Assembly (NCBI GenBank): GCA_051418055.1
Contig: JBPRGH010000007.1
Span: 162,845-226,844 of the forward strand
DNA length: 64,000 nt
From: JBPRGH01 sp051418055
GTDB lineage: Bacteria > Bacteroidota > Bacteroidia > Cytophagales > Cyclobacteriaceae
Reading direction: 5' to 3'
In this document: in pieces, positions 50,536 through 59,801 of the stretch
How the letters are laid out: each line of letters begins with the position of its first letter
How positions within the stretch are numbered: the stretch's first letter is position 1
The notes under the pieces: model-generated
What the model was told of the DNA's origin: nothing
Database searches by the model: none
Seen by the model: the letters and a program-made list of their open reading frames with translations, nothing else
Translations under genes and position numbers: made by a program

Positions 50536-53109
50536 ATGAAAATTTATTGTATAACCTTACTATTCCTGGGTACTGCTATTTTCAGCCTTTCCGCCCAGGA
50601 GCTGGAAAAGCCAAAAATTTATACAACTGATCGAATATCAGGAACTGCACCTAAGATTGATGGATTAGTTACTGACGAATCCTGGGAGCAGGTTCCCTGG
50701 GGAGGAGGCGATTTCATACAACATGAACCTGACAATGGTGCCGCCCCATCTGTACAAACATATTTTAAAATTTTATATGATGACAAAAATCTTTATATAG
50801 CTGTACGTGCAGAGGATCCTGAACCTGAAAAGATCGTTAAGCGCATGTCGCGCCGTGATGGTTTTGAGGGTGACTGGATAGAAGTTAATATTGACAGCTA
50901 TTTTGATAAACGCACGGCATTTTCATTTACCTCCTCAGTTTCGGGTGTCAAGGGAGACGAGTATGTTTCAAACAATGGGGATAATTGGGATTCTAACTGG
51001 GACCCTATCTGGGACCTCAAAACCAGTATTGATGAAAAAGGATGGATAGCGGAAATGCGTATTCCTCTTAGTCAGTTACGTTTTGCGGATAAAGAACATC
51101 ATACCTGGGGCATTCAGTTTACCCGGCGCTTTTTTCGAAATAATGAACGTTCTACCTGGCAATTTATTCCTAATGGAGCTAACGGATGGGTACATCGTTT
51201 TGCTGAATTAAATGGTATAAAAGGTATTAAACCCCAAAAGCAGCTTGAGATACAGCCTTATATAGTTGCTAAAACTGAAAGATTTGAGGAACAGGAAGGT
51301 AATCCTTATGCTACAGGTAAAGCATCAGATGTTGAGGTTGGACTAGATGCAAAAATCGGGCTTACAAGTGATGTTACTTTAGATCTGACTGTAAATCCGG
51401 ATTTTGGCCAGGTAGAAGCAGATCCTTCACAGGTAAACCTCTCCGCATTTCAGCTGTATTTCCGGGAACAACGTCCGTTTTTTATTGAAGGTAATAACAT
51501 CCTGACTTTCCCGATCACCGTAGTTAATAATGATAACCTCTTCTATTCCAGAAGGATAGGCAGAAATCCCCAGATCTATTTTTCTACTGATGAAAGTGGC
51601 CCTGACAATGTAAACGAATATGTACAAAGAAGCTCCAATACCCGTATATTGGGGGCCGCAAAGCTTACCGGAAAAAATTCGGATGGATTTTCATTTGGCA
51701 TTCTGGAAACTGTCACAGCAAGAGAAACAGCTGAAGTAGATAGCCTTGGTTTTAAACGTGAGGTGGGTATTGAGCCATTGACAAATTATTTTGTAGCAAG
51801 AGCGCAGCAGGACATAAATGATGGAGAAACAATTATTGGTGGTATGATCACAGCCACGAACCGCAATAATAGTGATCCCGGCATGGAAATGCTCCACTCC
51901 AGTGCATATACAGGGGGTATAGATTTTACCCATTACTGGAAAGAACGTAAATATTATGTAAAAACAAACATTGCTGTAAGCCAGGTGAATGGAACAGAAG
52001 AAGCTATAACACAGACTCAGCTTTCTCCTGAACGATTCTTTCAACGTCCGGATAATAAACATACTGAATTTGATCCTACCCGCACCTCATTAACCGGAAC
52101 AGGTGGTTCAGCAGTAATAGGCAAAAGTGCTGGTGAATTTATTTATGATATAGGCTTTACATGGTCATCTCCACAGCTTGAGCTAAATGATATTGGATTT
52201 ATGACGCAAACTGATAATATGGTTCAATGGGTATGGGTACAGTACCGGAAACTTAATCCGTTCTCAATTTTCAGGTCTATGCGTACAGGTGGAGTACAGT
52301 ATTCAGGCTGGGATTTTGGAGGCGTAAATAATACAAAAGGTGTGGAACTGTATCTTAACTCTGAGTTAAAAAATTTCTGGAATTTTCATACGGGCATAAA
52401 TGTGGAAGGTAATAATCGGTCTAATGCTGATTTACGTGGGGGACCTGCAATTTCTTACCCCGGTTCATATAATCAGTGGATATTTTTAGGAACTGATAAC
52501 CGAAAAAAATTACGCTTTGGGGTTAATGGATGGATAAATGCAGGCTTTGATAATCATAAATTATCTGAAGGTTTGAATTTGAACATAACATACCGTCCAA
52601 CTGATGCTTTAAACATATCGCTAAACCCTTCGATCAGTAATTATCGACATGATCTGCAGTATGTCACCACATTAAACAACGAATATATTGTGGGGCGGAT
52701 AAATCAAACTACCTATAACATGTCATTACGGATGACTTATATGCTTACTCCTGATCTTTCTATCCAGTATTGGGGCCAGCCTTTTGCTTCTGCCGGTGGA
52801 TTTTCAGAGTTTAAAAGGATAGCCGATCCTGATGCTGAGGATTATAATGACCGCTTTGAGAATTTAAGTGATTCTGAGGTTAGTAACTATGGTCTTAATC
52901 CTGATTTTAACTTTACGCAATTCAGGTCCAATGCGGTAATGCGCTGGGAATATATTCCGGGATCTACTTTCTTTCTTGTATGGACGCAAAACAGAACAGA
53001 GTTCCCATCACCGGAAGATCACTCCTTCGGACATTTATATGACGGGCTTTTTGATAAAAAACCACATAATATATTTTTACTAAAATTTACGTATAGGTTC
53101 CTGTTGTAA
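50536..53109 (+). CDS. DUF5916 outer-membrane protein with N-terminal CBM9-like domain
   Basis: 857 residues with a signal peptide ending LSAQ. A CBM9/family-9-type beta sandwich covers about 30-230 (ISGTAPKIDGLVTDESW, FKILYDDKNLYIAVRAEDPEP, WIAEMRIPLSQLRF). A DUF5916 region (LTSDVTLDLTVNPDFGQVEADPSQVNLSAFQLYFREQRPFF) and a long C-terminal beta-barrel-like region ending FKFTYRFLL-like (LLKFTYRFLL) follow. The terminal aromatic residue suggests an outer-membrane barrel. Role unknown. Confidence 0.88.
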   Translation: MKIYCITLLFLGTAIFSLSAQELEKPKIYTTDRISGTAPKIDGLVTDESWEQVPWGGGDFIQHEPDNGAAPSVQTYFKILYDDKNLYIAVRAEDPEPEKIVKRMSRRDGFEGDWIEVNIDSYFDKRTAFSFTSSVSGVKGDEYVSNNGDNWDSNWDPIWDLKTSIDEKGWIAEMRIPLSQLRFADKEHHTWGIQFTRRFFRNNERSTWQFIPNGANGWVHRFAELNGIKGIKPQKQLEIQPYIVAKTERFEEQEGNPYATGKASDVEVGLDAKIGLTSDVTLDLTVNPDFGQVEADPSQVNLSAFQLYFREQRPFFIEGNNILTFPITVVNNDNLFYSRRIGRNPQIYFSTDESGPDNVNEYVQRSSNTRILGAAKLTGKNSDGFSFGILETVTARETAEVDSLGFKREVGIEPLTNYFVARAQQDINDGETIIGGMITATNRNNSDPGMEMLHSSAYTGGIDFTHYWKERKYYVKTNIAVSQVNGTEEAITQTQLSPERFFQRPDNKHTEFDPTRTSLTGTGGSAVIGKSAGEFIYDIGFTWSSPQLELNDIGFMTQTDNMVQWVWVQYRKLNPFSIFRSMRTGGVQYSGWDFGGVNNTKGVELYLNSELKNFWNFHTGINVEGNNRSNADLRGGPAISYPGSYNQWIFLGTDNRKKLRFGVNGWINAGFDNHKLSEGLNLNITYRPTDALNISLNPSISNYRHDLQYVTTLNNEYIVGRINQTTYNMSLRMTYMLTPDLSIQYWGQPFASAGGFSEFKRIADPDAEDYNDRFENLSDSEVSNYGLNPDFNFTQFRSNAVMRWEYIPGSTFFLVWTQNRTEFPSPEDHSFGHLYDGLFDKKPHNIFLLKFTYRFLL

Positions 53110-53112
53110 AAG

Positions 53113-54207
53113 TTATTCTTCATATATCATCCTATGGAAAAGATCCTCATATCCCTTGATGGTCTTTTCCATAGTAAATTTATTATAAGCCGTATCATAT
53201 CCGCTCTGGGTTAAATGATGCCTTAGATCCTGGTCATTTAATAAGCATTTTATTTGTGCAGCCAGCTGATCAATATCTCCATCTTCGAATAGAAGACCAT
53301 TCTCCTCATGAGTAACAACATCAGTGATTCCGCCAAACCGGGTTGCGATTACCGGGCATCCCATTGCCATCGCCTCAAGTAATACAAGACCAAAACCATC
53401 AGTAACCGAAGCAAGAATATTAATATCCAGCAGCTTATATATATTTAGTATATCCTCTCCGGAAATTACATTAGTAAATATGATCTCATTCTTAATACCA
53501 CTTTTTATTATTTCTTCCTGAAGGTGCTCTTTTGTTATGCCCGCAAACAAAATTTTAATTTTAGGATCATTAATTTTTGCAACTGCCTTAATTATCTGAT
53601 CCTGCTTTTTCATCCTGGAAACAGAACCAATTACAATATCATTGGGTGATAAATTGTATTGCTTACGGAAATAAGAAACTTTCTCCTCACTCCACTGCTC
53701 ATAACGTTTTGTAGGGATCCCATTATGGATCACCTCCATAAAACTTTCTGATATTCCGGCCTTTTGAAAGATCTGCTTTAAGCCATTGCTGATCACTACC
53801 ATCTTATCTACCCCTCTTTCAGTAAAAAAGCTTTTGATCCTGTTCATTCCCCTTGGATTCTGGCGACGAGTATATACGAGCTTTACATTCATTCCAAAAA
53901 ACCATTTGGCCAACATGGAAGTATAGCGGTCCTTACTGGATTGTGCATTGATGATCTGGATATCATACTTAAGCACAGTATCACGGATAGATTTTATGTT
54001 TTTCGTATCAAATTTCGAATTGAATTCCATCGGGATAAGCTTTACTTTACTGCCTTTCAGCATGGAGTAAAGCAGAGAAGCTTCACGGCATCCCATATAT
54101 ACCTGATGGCCGCGTTCTGACAACCCCTTCGCGAGGTAAGAAATAGAGTTTGTGGAACCTGCAATATCGCCCTGATAGGTGAGAAATAAGATTCGCATTT
54201 TTTCCAT
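53113..54207 (-). CDS. Glycosyltransferase family 4
   Basis: 364 residues with a GT-B fold. N-terminal MRILFLTYQGDIAGSTNSISYLAKGL; linker PTKRYEQW; C-terminal NDIVIGSVSRMKKQDQIIKAVAKI and the EX7E-type donor site FGLVLLEAMAMGCPVIATRFGGITDVV. An alternative start is the ATG three codons in (54198). It transfers sugar from a nucleotide donor, probably onto a surface glycan. No neighbouring polysaccharide genes are visible. Convergent with the DUF5916 gene (3 bp). Confidence 0.9.
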   Translation of the reverse strand: MEKMRILFLTYQGDIAGSTNSISYLAKGLSERGHQVYMGCREASLLYSMLKGSKVKLIPMEFNSKFDTKNIKSIRDTVLKYDIQIINAQSSKDRYTSMLAKWFFGMNVKLVYTRRQNPRGMNRIKSFFTERGVDKMVVISNGLKQIFQKAGISESFMEVIHNGIPTKRYEQWSEEKVSYFRKQYNLSPNDIVIGSVSRMKKQDQIIKAVAKINDPKIKILFAGITKEHLQEEIIKSGIKNEIIFTNVISGEDILNIYKLLDINILASVTDGFGLVLLEAMAMGCPVIATRFGGITDVVTHEENGLLFEDGDIDQLAAQIKCLLNDQDLRHHLTQSGYDTAYNKFTMEKTIKGYEDLFHRMIYEE

Positions 54208-54240
54208 CAGGGCGAAATTATATTATAAGTATAAATGTTA

Positions 54241-55926
54241 TTATGCTTTAGCTGCCCTTTTCGATTCCTCTTCTTCACGTAATTCTCTTCTAATGATCTT
54301 TCCTACGTTGGATTTAGGCAGCTCATCTCGAAATTCAATATGTTTTGGTTTTTTATAACCGGTAAAATTCTCATTGCAATAGTTCTTAAGCTCTTCTTCG
54401 GTTAGGCTTTTATCGCTTTTAACAACAAATATTTTTACTACTTCAGTAGAGCGCTCATCTGGAACTCCTACGGCAGCCACCTCTAAAACCTTTGGATGAT
54501 CAGCAATAACATTTTCTATCTCATTAGGATATACATTGAAGCCGGACACATTGATCATATCCTTCTTCCTGTCAACAATTTTGAAGAAACCATCTTTATC
54601 CATCAATCCAATATCCCCGGTCCTGAACCATTCACGTTCAAAGAAAACATTTTCATTATCCTTTTTCCAGTATCCCTGCATTACCTGAGGGCCTCGTGCA
54701 CAAATTTCACCTGCTTCCCCCTGAGGAAGCTTATTCCCTTGTTCATCAAATATGGCAACTTCTGTATCAGGTAAAGGTAAACCGATGCTACCCATTCTAT
54801 GTGTTCCATCTAAAGGGTTGGCAGTTAAGACAGGGCTGGTTTCACTCAAGCCATATCCCTCAACTAACGGGCCTCCTGTGATCTCCTGCCATTTTCTGGC
54901 TACAAAATCCTGAACGGCCATACCACCACCCAATGCCCCTTTTACAGAGGTGAAATCCAAAGAGGTAAAATCAGGATTATTAAGAAGCGCATTAAATAAT
55001 GTATTAACTCCTGTAATAAGGGTAAAATCATGCTTTTTAAGCTCCTTTATAAATGCCTTCTGATCACGAGGGTTAGTGATCAAAATATTCTTACCTCCTA
55101 TATTAATAGTAAATATGGCATTTACCGAAAGTGCAAAAATGTGATACAGCGGCAAAGCCGTAACCATTATTTCATGTTTCCCTTCTTCAAGCAATGGGTT
55201 AAACCAGTGGGTTAGCTGCATAGTCTGAGCTACCATATTTTTATGGCTTAGCTGTGCACCTTTTGAAACCCCTGTTGTACCGCCGGTATATTGTAAAAAG
55301 GCAAGATCTTCCCTTGTGATTTTTTGTTTGCTGAAGTTTAATGTAAAACCTTTATCAAGTGCGTCGTTAAATTTTACGGCATTCGGCAAATGGTATGAAG
55401 GCACCATTTTCTTCACCTTTTTTACAACAAAATTTACAATATGCTTTTTTATACCGCCTAAAAGATCACCTATTTCAGTTACTATCACCAGCTTAATTTG
55501 TGTCTTTGGGAGTACCTGCTCCAGATGGCTGGCAAAATTTGCCAGTATAACGATAGCTGTAACTTCAGCATCTTTAAACTGATGCTCCATTTCTCTCGGT
55601 GTATATAAGGGGTTGGTATTCACAACTACAAGACCGGCTCGCAGAGCTCCAATTAATGCAATAGGATACTGCAAAAGATTTGGCATCTGAATAGCAATTC
55701 GGTCTCCTTTCTGTAGCCCTTTTGACTGCAGATAAGCCGCAAATGCTCTGGATTTTTCATCTAGCTCAGAATAGGTAAATGACTTACCCATATTCTCAGC
55801 TGCTTCCAGATTACCATATTTTTTAAAAGAATCTTCGAATAAATCATTCAACGATTCATGAGAAAGTTCTCCTATAGTAGTAGGGATACCTTCAGGATAC
55901 TGCTTAAACCAGGGAAAATCAGCCAT
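54241..55926 (-). CDS. fadD: Long-chain fatty-acid--CoA ligase
   Basis: 561 residues. Adenylation motifs: A3 LQYTGGTTGVSKGAQLSH near residue 213-230, A5 GYGLSETSPVL, A7 WFRTGDIGLMDKDGF, A8 IVDRKKDMINVSGFNVYPNEIE and the catalytic Lys in LPKSNVGKIIRREL. Length and motifs fit FadD. It activates long-chain fatty acids for beta-oxidation. It is 34 bp downstream of the start of the glycosyltransferase gene in transcription order, so it is transcribed just before it; coupling is possible. Confidence 0.94.
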   Translation of the reverse strand: MADFPWFKQYPEGIPTTIGELSHESLNDLFEDSFKKYGNLEAAENMGKSFTYSELDEKSRAFAAYLQSKGLQKGDRIAIQMPNLLQYPIALIGALRAGLVVVNTNPLYTPREMEHQFKDAEVTAIVILANFASHLEQVLPKTQIKLVIVTEIGDLLGGIKKHIVNFVVKKVKKMVPSYHLPNAVKFNDALDKGFTLNFSKQKITREDLAFLQYTGGTTGVSKGAQLSHKNMVAQTMQLTHWFNPLLEEGKHEIMVTALPLYHIFALSVNAIFTINIGGKNILITNPRDQKAFIKELKKHDFTLITGVNTLFNALLNNPDFTSLDFTSVKGALGGGMAVQDFVARKWQEITGGPLVEGYGLSETSPVLTANPLDGTHRMGSIGLPLPDTEVAIFDEQGNKLPQGEAGEICARGPQVMQGYWKKDNENVFFEREWFRTGDIGLMDKDGFFKIVDRKKDMINVSGFNVYPNEIENVIADHPKVLEVAAVGVPDERSTEVVKIFVVKSDKSLTEEELKNYCNENFTGYKKPKHIEFRDELPKSNVGKIIRRELREEEESKRAAKA

Positions 55927-55995
55927 AATTAATTCTCGTTTTAGAACTTAAGGGCTAAATATAAAGTAAGGAAAGCAATTTTCTAAAAATTGTAT

Positions 55996-56026
55996 AAAAA
56001 AAGCCGGAGATTTTTAATCTACCGGC
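55996..56026 (-). terminator. Terminator of the tRNA-like RNA
   Basis: On the minus strand, GCCGG-T-AGAT and ATCT-CCGGC pair (56026-56017 with 56011-56003) with one bulged base and an AT-rich loop, then seven T (56002-55996). It lies 18 nt after the 3' end of the tRNA-like sequence, supporting transcription of that RNA as its own unit. Confidence 0.85.
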
Positions 56027-56043
56027 CCTTTAGAAGAAGTTGC

Positions 56044-56170
56044 TGTAGGAGAAGGATTCGAACCTCCACGGAGTGGTTAGACCAGGATCAAGGAACCCTG
56101 ATACCTGATTTTATCCCGAACCTCCACCCCCGAGACCGGAGGGCATGTCTGCCTGTTTCAACACCCTACA
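56044..56170 (-). ncRNA. 127-nt tRNA-like RNA with very long variable region
   Basis: Minus strand. Acceptor TGTAGGG (56170-56164) pairs with TCCTACA (56050-56044). A D-arm-like segment, TTGAAACAGGCAGACA, resembles leucine-type tRNAs. The anticodon-like arm CCCTC-CGGTCTC-GGGGG has G, not U, at position 33. The T-arm GGAGG-TTCGAAT-CCTTC is canonical. About 57 nt lie between anticodon and T-arms and contain a hairpin CAGG..ATCA / TGAT..CCTG. GTGGAGGTTCG occurs twice, 58 nt apart. CCA is not encoded. A terminator follows, and a -7 element TAGATTTG (56271-56264) lies 94 nt upstream. It is not a normal tRNA. Confidence 0.65.
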
Positions 56171-56204
56171 ATTTTTGTTCTTTGTTGCTGGCTATTTGTT
56201 TGTG

Positions 56205-56262
56205 GTCTCTAAAACTAAGAACCAGGAACTACAAACCAGGAACAAAAGAACTTTCTGTTGAT
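56205..56262. repeat. Word-like repeat (AAGAACCAGGAACTACAAACCAGGAAC)
   Basis: The words AAGAACCAGGAACTA and CAAACCAGGAACAA recur within 40 bp. They resemble the AAGAACCAAGAACC array at the end of the window (63957-64000) and its complement at 63465-63485. Here they lie in the leader of the tRNA-like RNA. Confidence 0.6.
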
Positions 56263-56380
56263 ACAAATCTAATAAAGTGAGTGATATTTTAAAATTCTTT
56301 TACTTTTCGAGGAGTATTTTTACATTATTTTTATTAATTTAATATTTAAATTGTAATATCAATAATTAATACAATAGATT

Positions 56381-56851
56381 ATGCCGGAAAATTATGAGAT
56401 TGATAACGTAGACCTGAAGATCTTGCAGATCCTGATGAACAATGCTAAAAAACCTTATACCGAAGTGGCCAAAATGGCTCATGTTTCCGGAGGTACTGTT
56501 CATGTAAGAATGAGAAAACTGGAAGAAATGGGCATTGTCCGTGGAACCACACTCAATGTAGACTTCAGCAAACTGGGTTATGATATCACTGCCTTCATAG
56601 GAATATTCCTCTCCAAAAGCGCACTTTATGATGATGTGATTGAACAGCTAAATAAGATCCCTGAAGTCATTAACGTCCATTATACCACAGGCAACTACAG
56701 CATGTTCGCTAAAATCCATTGCCGTGACACGCGACACCTTAAAGATCTTTTGCATGATAAGATCCAGAGCATTGATGGTATCACCAGAACTGATACAATG
56801 ATCTCACTTGAAGAAAGCATTAATAATGATCTGAAGATGCTTTTAACCTAA
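56381..56851 (+). CDS. Lrp/AsnC family transcriptional regulator
   Basis: 156 residues. The N-terminal HTH_AsnC covers about 5-55 (DNVDLKILQILMNNAKKPYTEVAKMAHVSGGTVHVRMRKLEEMGIV). A RAM ligand domain (TAFIGIFLSKSALYDDVIEQL, VINVHYTTGNYSMFAKIHC, IQSIDGITRTDTMISLEE) follows. Such proteins bind an amino acid and form octamers. Targets are unknown. Divergent from the tRNA-like RNA. Confidence 0.92.
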   Translation: MPENYEIDNVDLKILQILMNNAKKPYTEVAKMAHVSGGTVHVRMRKLEEMGIVRGTTLNVDFSKLGYDITAFIGIFLSKSALYDDVIEQLNKIPEVINVHYTTGNYSMFAKIHCRDTRHLKDLLHDKIQSIDGITRTDTMISLEESINNDLKMLLT

Positions 56852-57012
56852 ACTGAAGCGGAACAACACCGTTCTCCACCTATTGTTATCATCTATCTCC
56901 CTGATTTTAAACATTCTTATGGATGCAATTAATCATAACCACCGGTGATAGCTCTCATTTTTTCTGAACTTATGTTGATTTATATTGCTATCAAACTAAA
57001 CAAGCAGAAATT

Positions 57013-57579
57013 ATGAAAAAGCTACACATTTTAACAGTAATTTTTCTCTTTATTATAGGAGTAGTATCAGCGCAGGAATATACGCTGGATAGATCATCGG
57101 AGCTTTCTATTTCAGGCACCTCTTCGTTACATGACTGGACAATGACCGCAGAAAAGGTTCAGGGTTCAGGGGAATTTGTGGTTGATGGAAAGAGAATAAC
57201 AGACATCAAAAACCTGGAGATAATTGTAGATGCCGAAAGTCTTAAGAGTGGAAAAGGCGGAATGGATAAAAATGCTTATAAAGCATTAAATACAGATAAA
57301 TACCGACAAATAACTTTCACACTTATTGAATGCCAATCGGTCAGGACAACTGATAATATTAATAATATTAAAGCAAAAGGTAAGCTTACAATATCAGGAG
57401 TAACACGTGAAGTTACCATGAATACGGATTGTCAGGTTTTAAATGGCCGTATCGAATGCTCAGGCTCATTTCCATTAAATATGACAGATTTTAATATTGA
57501 ACCACCAACAGCAATGTTTGGCACCATTACAACAGGTGAAAAGATCACTGTGAATTATAGAGCAGTATTTAAAAAATAA
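57013..57579 (+). CDS. YceI family periplasmic lipid-binding-like protein (copy 1)
   Basis: 188 residues with a signal peptide (LHILTVIFLFIIGVVSAQ). The YceI beta-barrel pattern is LSISGTSSLHDWTMTAEKVQGSG, ESLKSGKGGMDKNAYKALNTDKY, ISGVTREVTMNTDC and FNIEPPTAMFGTITTGEKI. YceI proteins bind isoprenoid-like lipids. It is followed by a porin-like gene 75 bp downstream, and the pair is repeated at 59.2-61.1 kb. Confidence 0.92.
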   Translation: MKKLHILTVIFLFIIGVVSAQEYTLDRSSELSISGTSSLHDWTMTAEKVQGSGEFVVDGKRITDIKNLEIIVDAESLKSGKGGMDKNAYKALNTDKYRQITFTLIECQSVRTTDNINNIKAKGKLTISGVTREVTMNTDCQVLNGRIECSGSFPLNMTDFNIEPPTAMFGTITTGEKITVNYRAVFKK

Positions 57580-57654
57580 TGTTCAATGTTATAGTATTTA
57601 TGTTAAACAAACGATACAGATATTGCATTTTCTAATAAACTAACCCACAGAAAA

Positions 57655-58920
57655 ATGAAAACGCTAAACTTAAAACTTTTAATTATAGGGCTTCTTTTTA
57701 TAGGAGTCGGAGCTCAGGCTCAATTTTTAACCACTTTTGACAACTGGAGACCTCCCAATATTGAGGGGGTAGATATGTTTGAACCACCTAAAACAGACAC
57801 CATTCCTTTTGAAGGTATGAAGTTACGTGTAGGCGGTGATTTTGCTCTTCAGTTCCAGGCTATAGAGCAGGATAATAACTTAGGAAATTTAGAAACCCTG
57901 GGGACTAATTTAAATTTACCTACAGCCAATCTAAATCTTGATGTTGCAATGTATGATGGGATACGTCTTCATTTGCGTACGTATTTGTCATCCCGTCATC
58001 ATGTAGAAGCATGGGTGAAGGGTGGTTATTTGCAAATAGATAAGCTGGATTTTATCCAACCCAATTTCGCTTCAGAGATTATGAAGTATACACGAATAAA
58101 AGTGGGTATGGATGAAATTAATTACGGCGACGCTCATTTTAGAAGAAGCGATAACGCTCAGGTAATATTTAATCCTTTTGTAGGTAACTATATAATGGAT
58201 GCTTTTACAACAGAAGCCTTTGGAGAAATCATGTTCCTTCCCGACAATGGCTTTATAGGTATGATTGGATTTAGTAATGGTAAACTAAACCAAAACGTAA
58301 TAGTAAGAGATAATTCTGATAATGCCCTCTCCTTCTATGGTAAGGTTGGATATGATAACAGGGCCACTGATGGATTACGTTTCCGCCTGACCGGCTCATG
58401 GTATACCAATCAAGGCACTACAACTGGTGGGTATCTTTACAATGGTGACCGGGCAGGAAGCCGCTACTACGGCGTATTATGGTCCGCTGATCCGGATGAT
58501 AGAGAAAGTGATTTTGCCGGACGTTTTGGCCCCAGATTTAAACAGTTGACCGCAATTCAAATCAACCCGTTCTTACAGTATAATGGGCTTGAATTCTTTG
58601 GGATCTATGAAGTTGCCAGCAATAGCGATGATTCCGGAGGTGGTAAATTTACACAGGTCGCTGCAGAGCTTCTTTACAGATTTGGAGGAACAGATCAGTT
58701 TTATGTAGGAGGACGTTACAATACTGTAAGTGGAGAATCTAATGAAGGTGATCCGGAACAATCAGTAAATCGATTTAATATAGGTGGCGGCTGGTTCTTA
58801 ACTAAAAACATAGTGACCAAACTAGAATATGTTACCCAGAATTATGAAGATAACTGGACCGGAAGATTTGATGGTGCATATTTCGATGGAATCGTATTTG
58901 AAGCCGCAATCAGCTTCTAG
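57655..58920 (+). CDS. Porin-like outer-membrane beta-barrel protein (copy 1)
   Basis: 421 residues with a signal peptide ending GAQAQ. The mature part is rich in short amphipathic beta strands and ends in a terminal Phe (EAAISF), the outer-membrane barrel signature. Conserved blocks shared with copy 2 are LRVGGDFALQFQAIEQ, EAWVKGGYLQIDKLDF, MDEINYGDAHFRRSDNA, FNPFVGNYIMDAFTTE and YVGGRYNTVSGE. Possibly a substrate-specific porin. A terminator follows. Confidence 0.8.
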   Translation: MKTLNLKLLIIGLLFIGVGAQAQFLTTFDNWRPPNIEGVDMFEPPKTDTIPFEGMKLRVGGDFALQFQAIEQDNNLGNLETLGTNLNLPTANLNLDVAMYDGIRLHLRTYLSSRHHVEAWVKGGYLQIDKLDFIQPNFASEIMKYTRIKVGMDEINYGDAHFRRSDNAQVIFNPFVGNYIMDAFTTEAFGEIMFLPDNGFIGMIGFSNGKLNQNVIVRDNSDNALSFYGKVGYDNRATDGLRFRLTGSWYTNQGTTTGGYLYNGDRAGSRYYGVLWSADPDDRESDFAGRFGPRFKQLTAIQINPFLQYNGLEFFGIYEVASNSDDSGGGKFTQVAAELLYRFGGTDQFYVGGRYNTVSGESNEGDPEQSVNRFNIGGGWFLTKNIVTKLEYVTQNYEDNWTGRFDGAYFDGIVFEAAISF

Positions 58921-58948
58921 TGATCTAAATTAAAAATATATTAGAGAG

Positions 58949-58972
58949 AGCCGGTTAAATCCGGCTTTTTTT
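58949..58972 (+). terminator. Terminator after porin copy 1
   Basis: AGCCGG and CCGGCT (58949-58954, 58961-58966) pair with a 6-nt loop, followed by a T-run of seven. It separates the two YceI-porin modules, so each has its own transcript end. Confidence 0.85.
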
Positions 58973-59198
58973 ATTTCTCAGAAGCTTACTCCTTCAGAAT
59001 TTATAGTTTATAGATGCTCAAATACCTGCTTTTCTTGACTGTCTCAGACTATTAAATTAAAAAACGACTTTCATCATATAGACACCTGATATTTGACATT
59101 ATTCGGGTTGCTAAAGATCATCCCTTGCAGTGATGCAATTCCTTTCTGAGCCCCGTTTCTATCCTTAAACTTGTACTGAAATTAAAACAAAGCAAGTT

Positions 59199-59768
59199 AT
59201 GTACAAGTATCTACTAATACCACTAATAGTCATCCTCAGCTTCCAGGATTCAGAGGCACAGGATTACAAATTGAGCAAAAACTCGAAAATTACTTTTTCC
59301 GGAACTTCCTCTCTTCACGACTGGACGATGGTCGTTGAAAAAGCGGAGGGTAATGGAATGTTCATTATCGAAAATAATGAGATAAAAGAAATAGCTGATC
59401 TGAAGCTTACAATTGAAGCAGAAAGCATGAAAAGTGGCAAATCCGGAATGGATGCCAACGCTTATAAAGCTTTAAAAACAGATAAGTACAAAAACATCAG
59501 CTTTTCACTCATCTCTTTGCAACCCATTAAAAAAGAAGGAAATATAAACAAGATGATGGCTACCGGTAAACTAACAATTGCCGGAGTAACTAAGACAGTT
59601 AAAGTAGCAACAGATTGTAAGATCGACGCTAATGGCCAGGTAACCTGCAAAGGATCCGTACCAATGAAAATGACTGATTTTAATGTAGAACCTCCAACAG
59701 CAATGTTTGGAACGGTAAAAAGCGGTGATGAAATCACTGTAGACTTTAATGCTGTATTTATTCAATAA
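59199..59768 (+). CDS. YceI family protein (copy 2)
   Basis: 189 residues with a signal peptide (YLLIPLIVILSFQDSEAQ). It is clearly paralogous to copy 1: ITFSGTSSLHDWTMVVEKAEGNG, ESMKSGKSGMDANAYKALKTDKY, IAGVTKTVKVATDC and FNVEPPTAMFGTVKSGDEI. The two differ mainly in surface residues. It is followed 33 bp later by porin copy 2. Confidence 0.92.
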   Translation: MYKYLLIPLIVILSFQDSEAQDYKLSKNSKITFSGTSSLHDWTMVVEKAEGNGMFIIENNEIKEIADLKLTIEAESMKSGKSGMDANAYKALKTDKYKNISFSLISLQPIKKEGNINKMMATGKLTIAGVTKTVKVATDCKIDANGQVTCKGSVPMKMTDFNVEPPTAMFGTVKSGDEITVDFNAVFIQ

Positions 59769-59801
59769 TTATAAATCTACCAACTCTTAAAAAATAATAA
59801 A

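Noticed and set aside
56044..56170. Ordinary tRNA-Leu, or a tRNA with a group I intron
   Set aside because: The anticodon loop lacks U33 and a leucine anticodon. The extra segment is far too short for a group I intron and has none of its core motifs.
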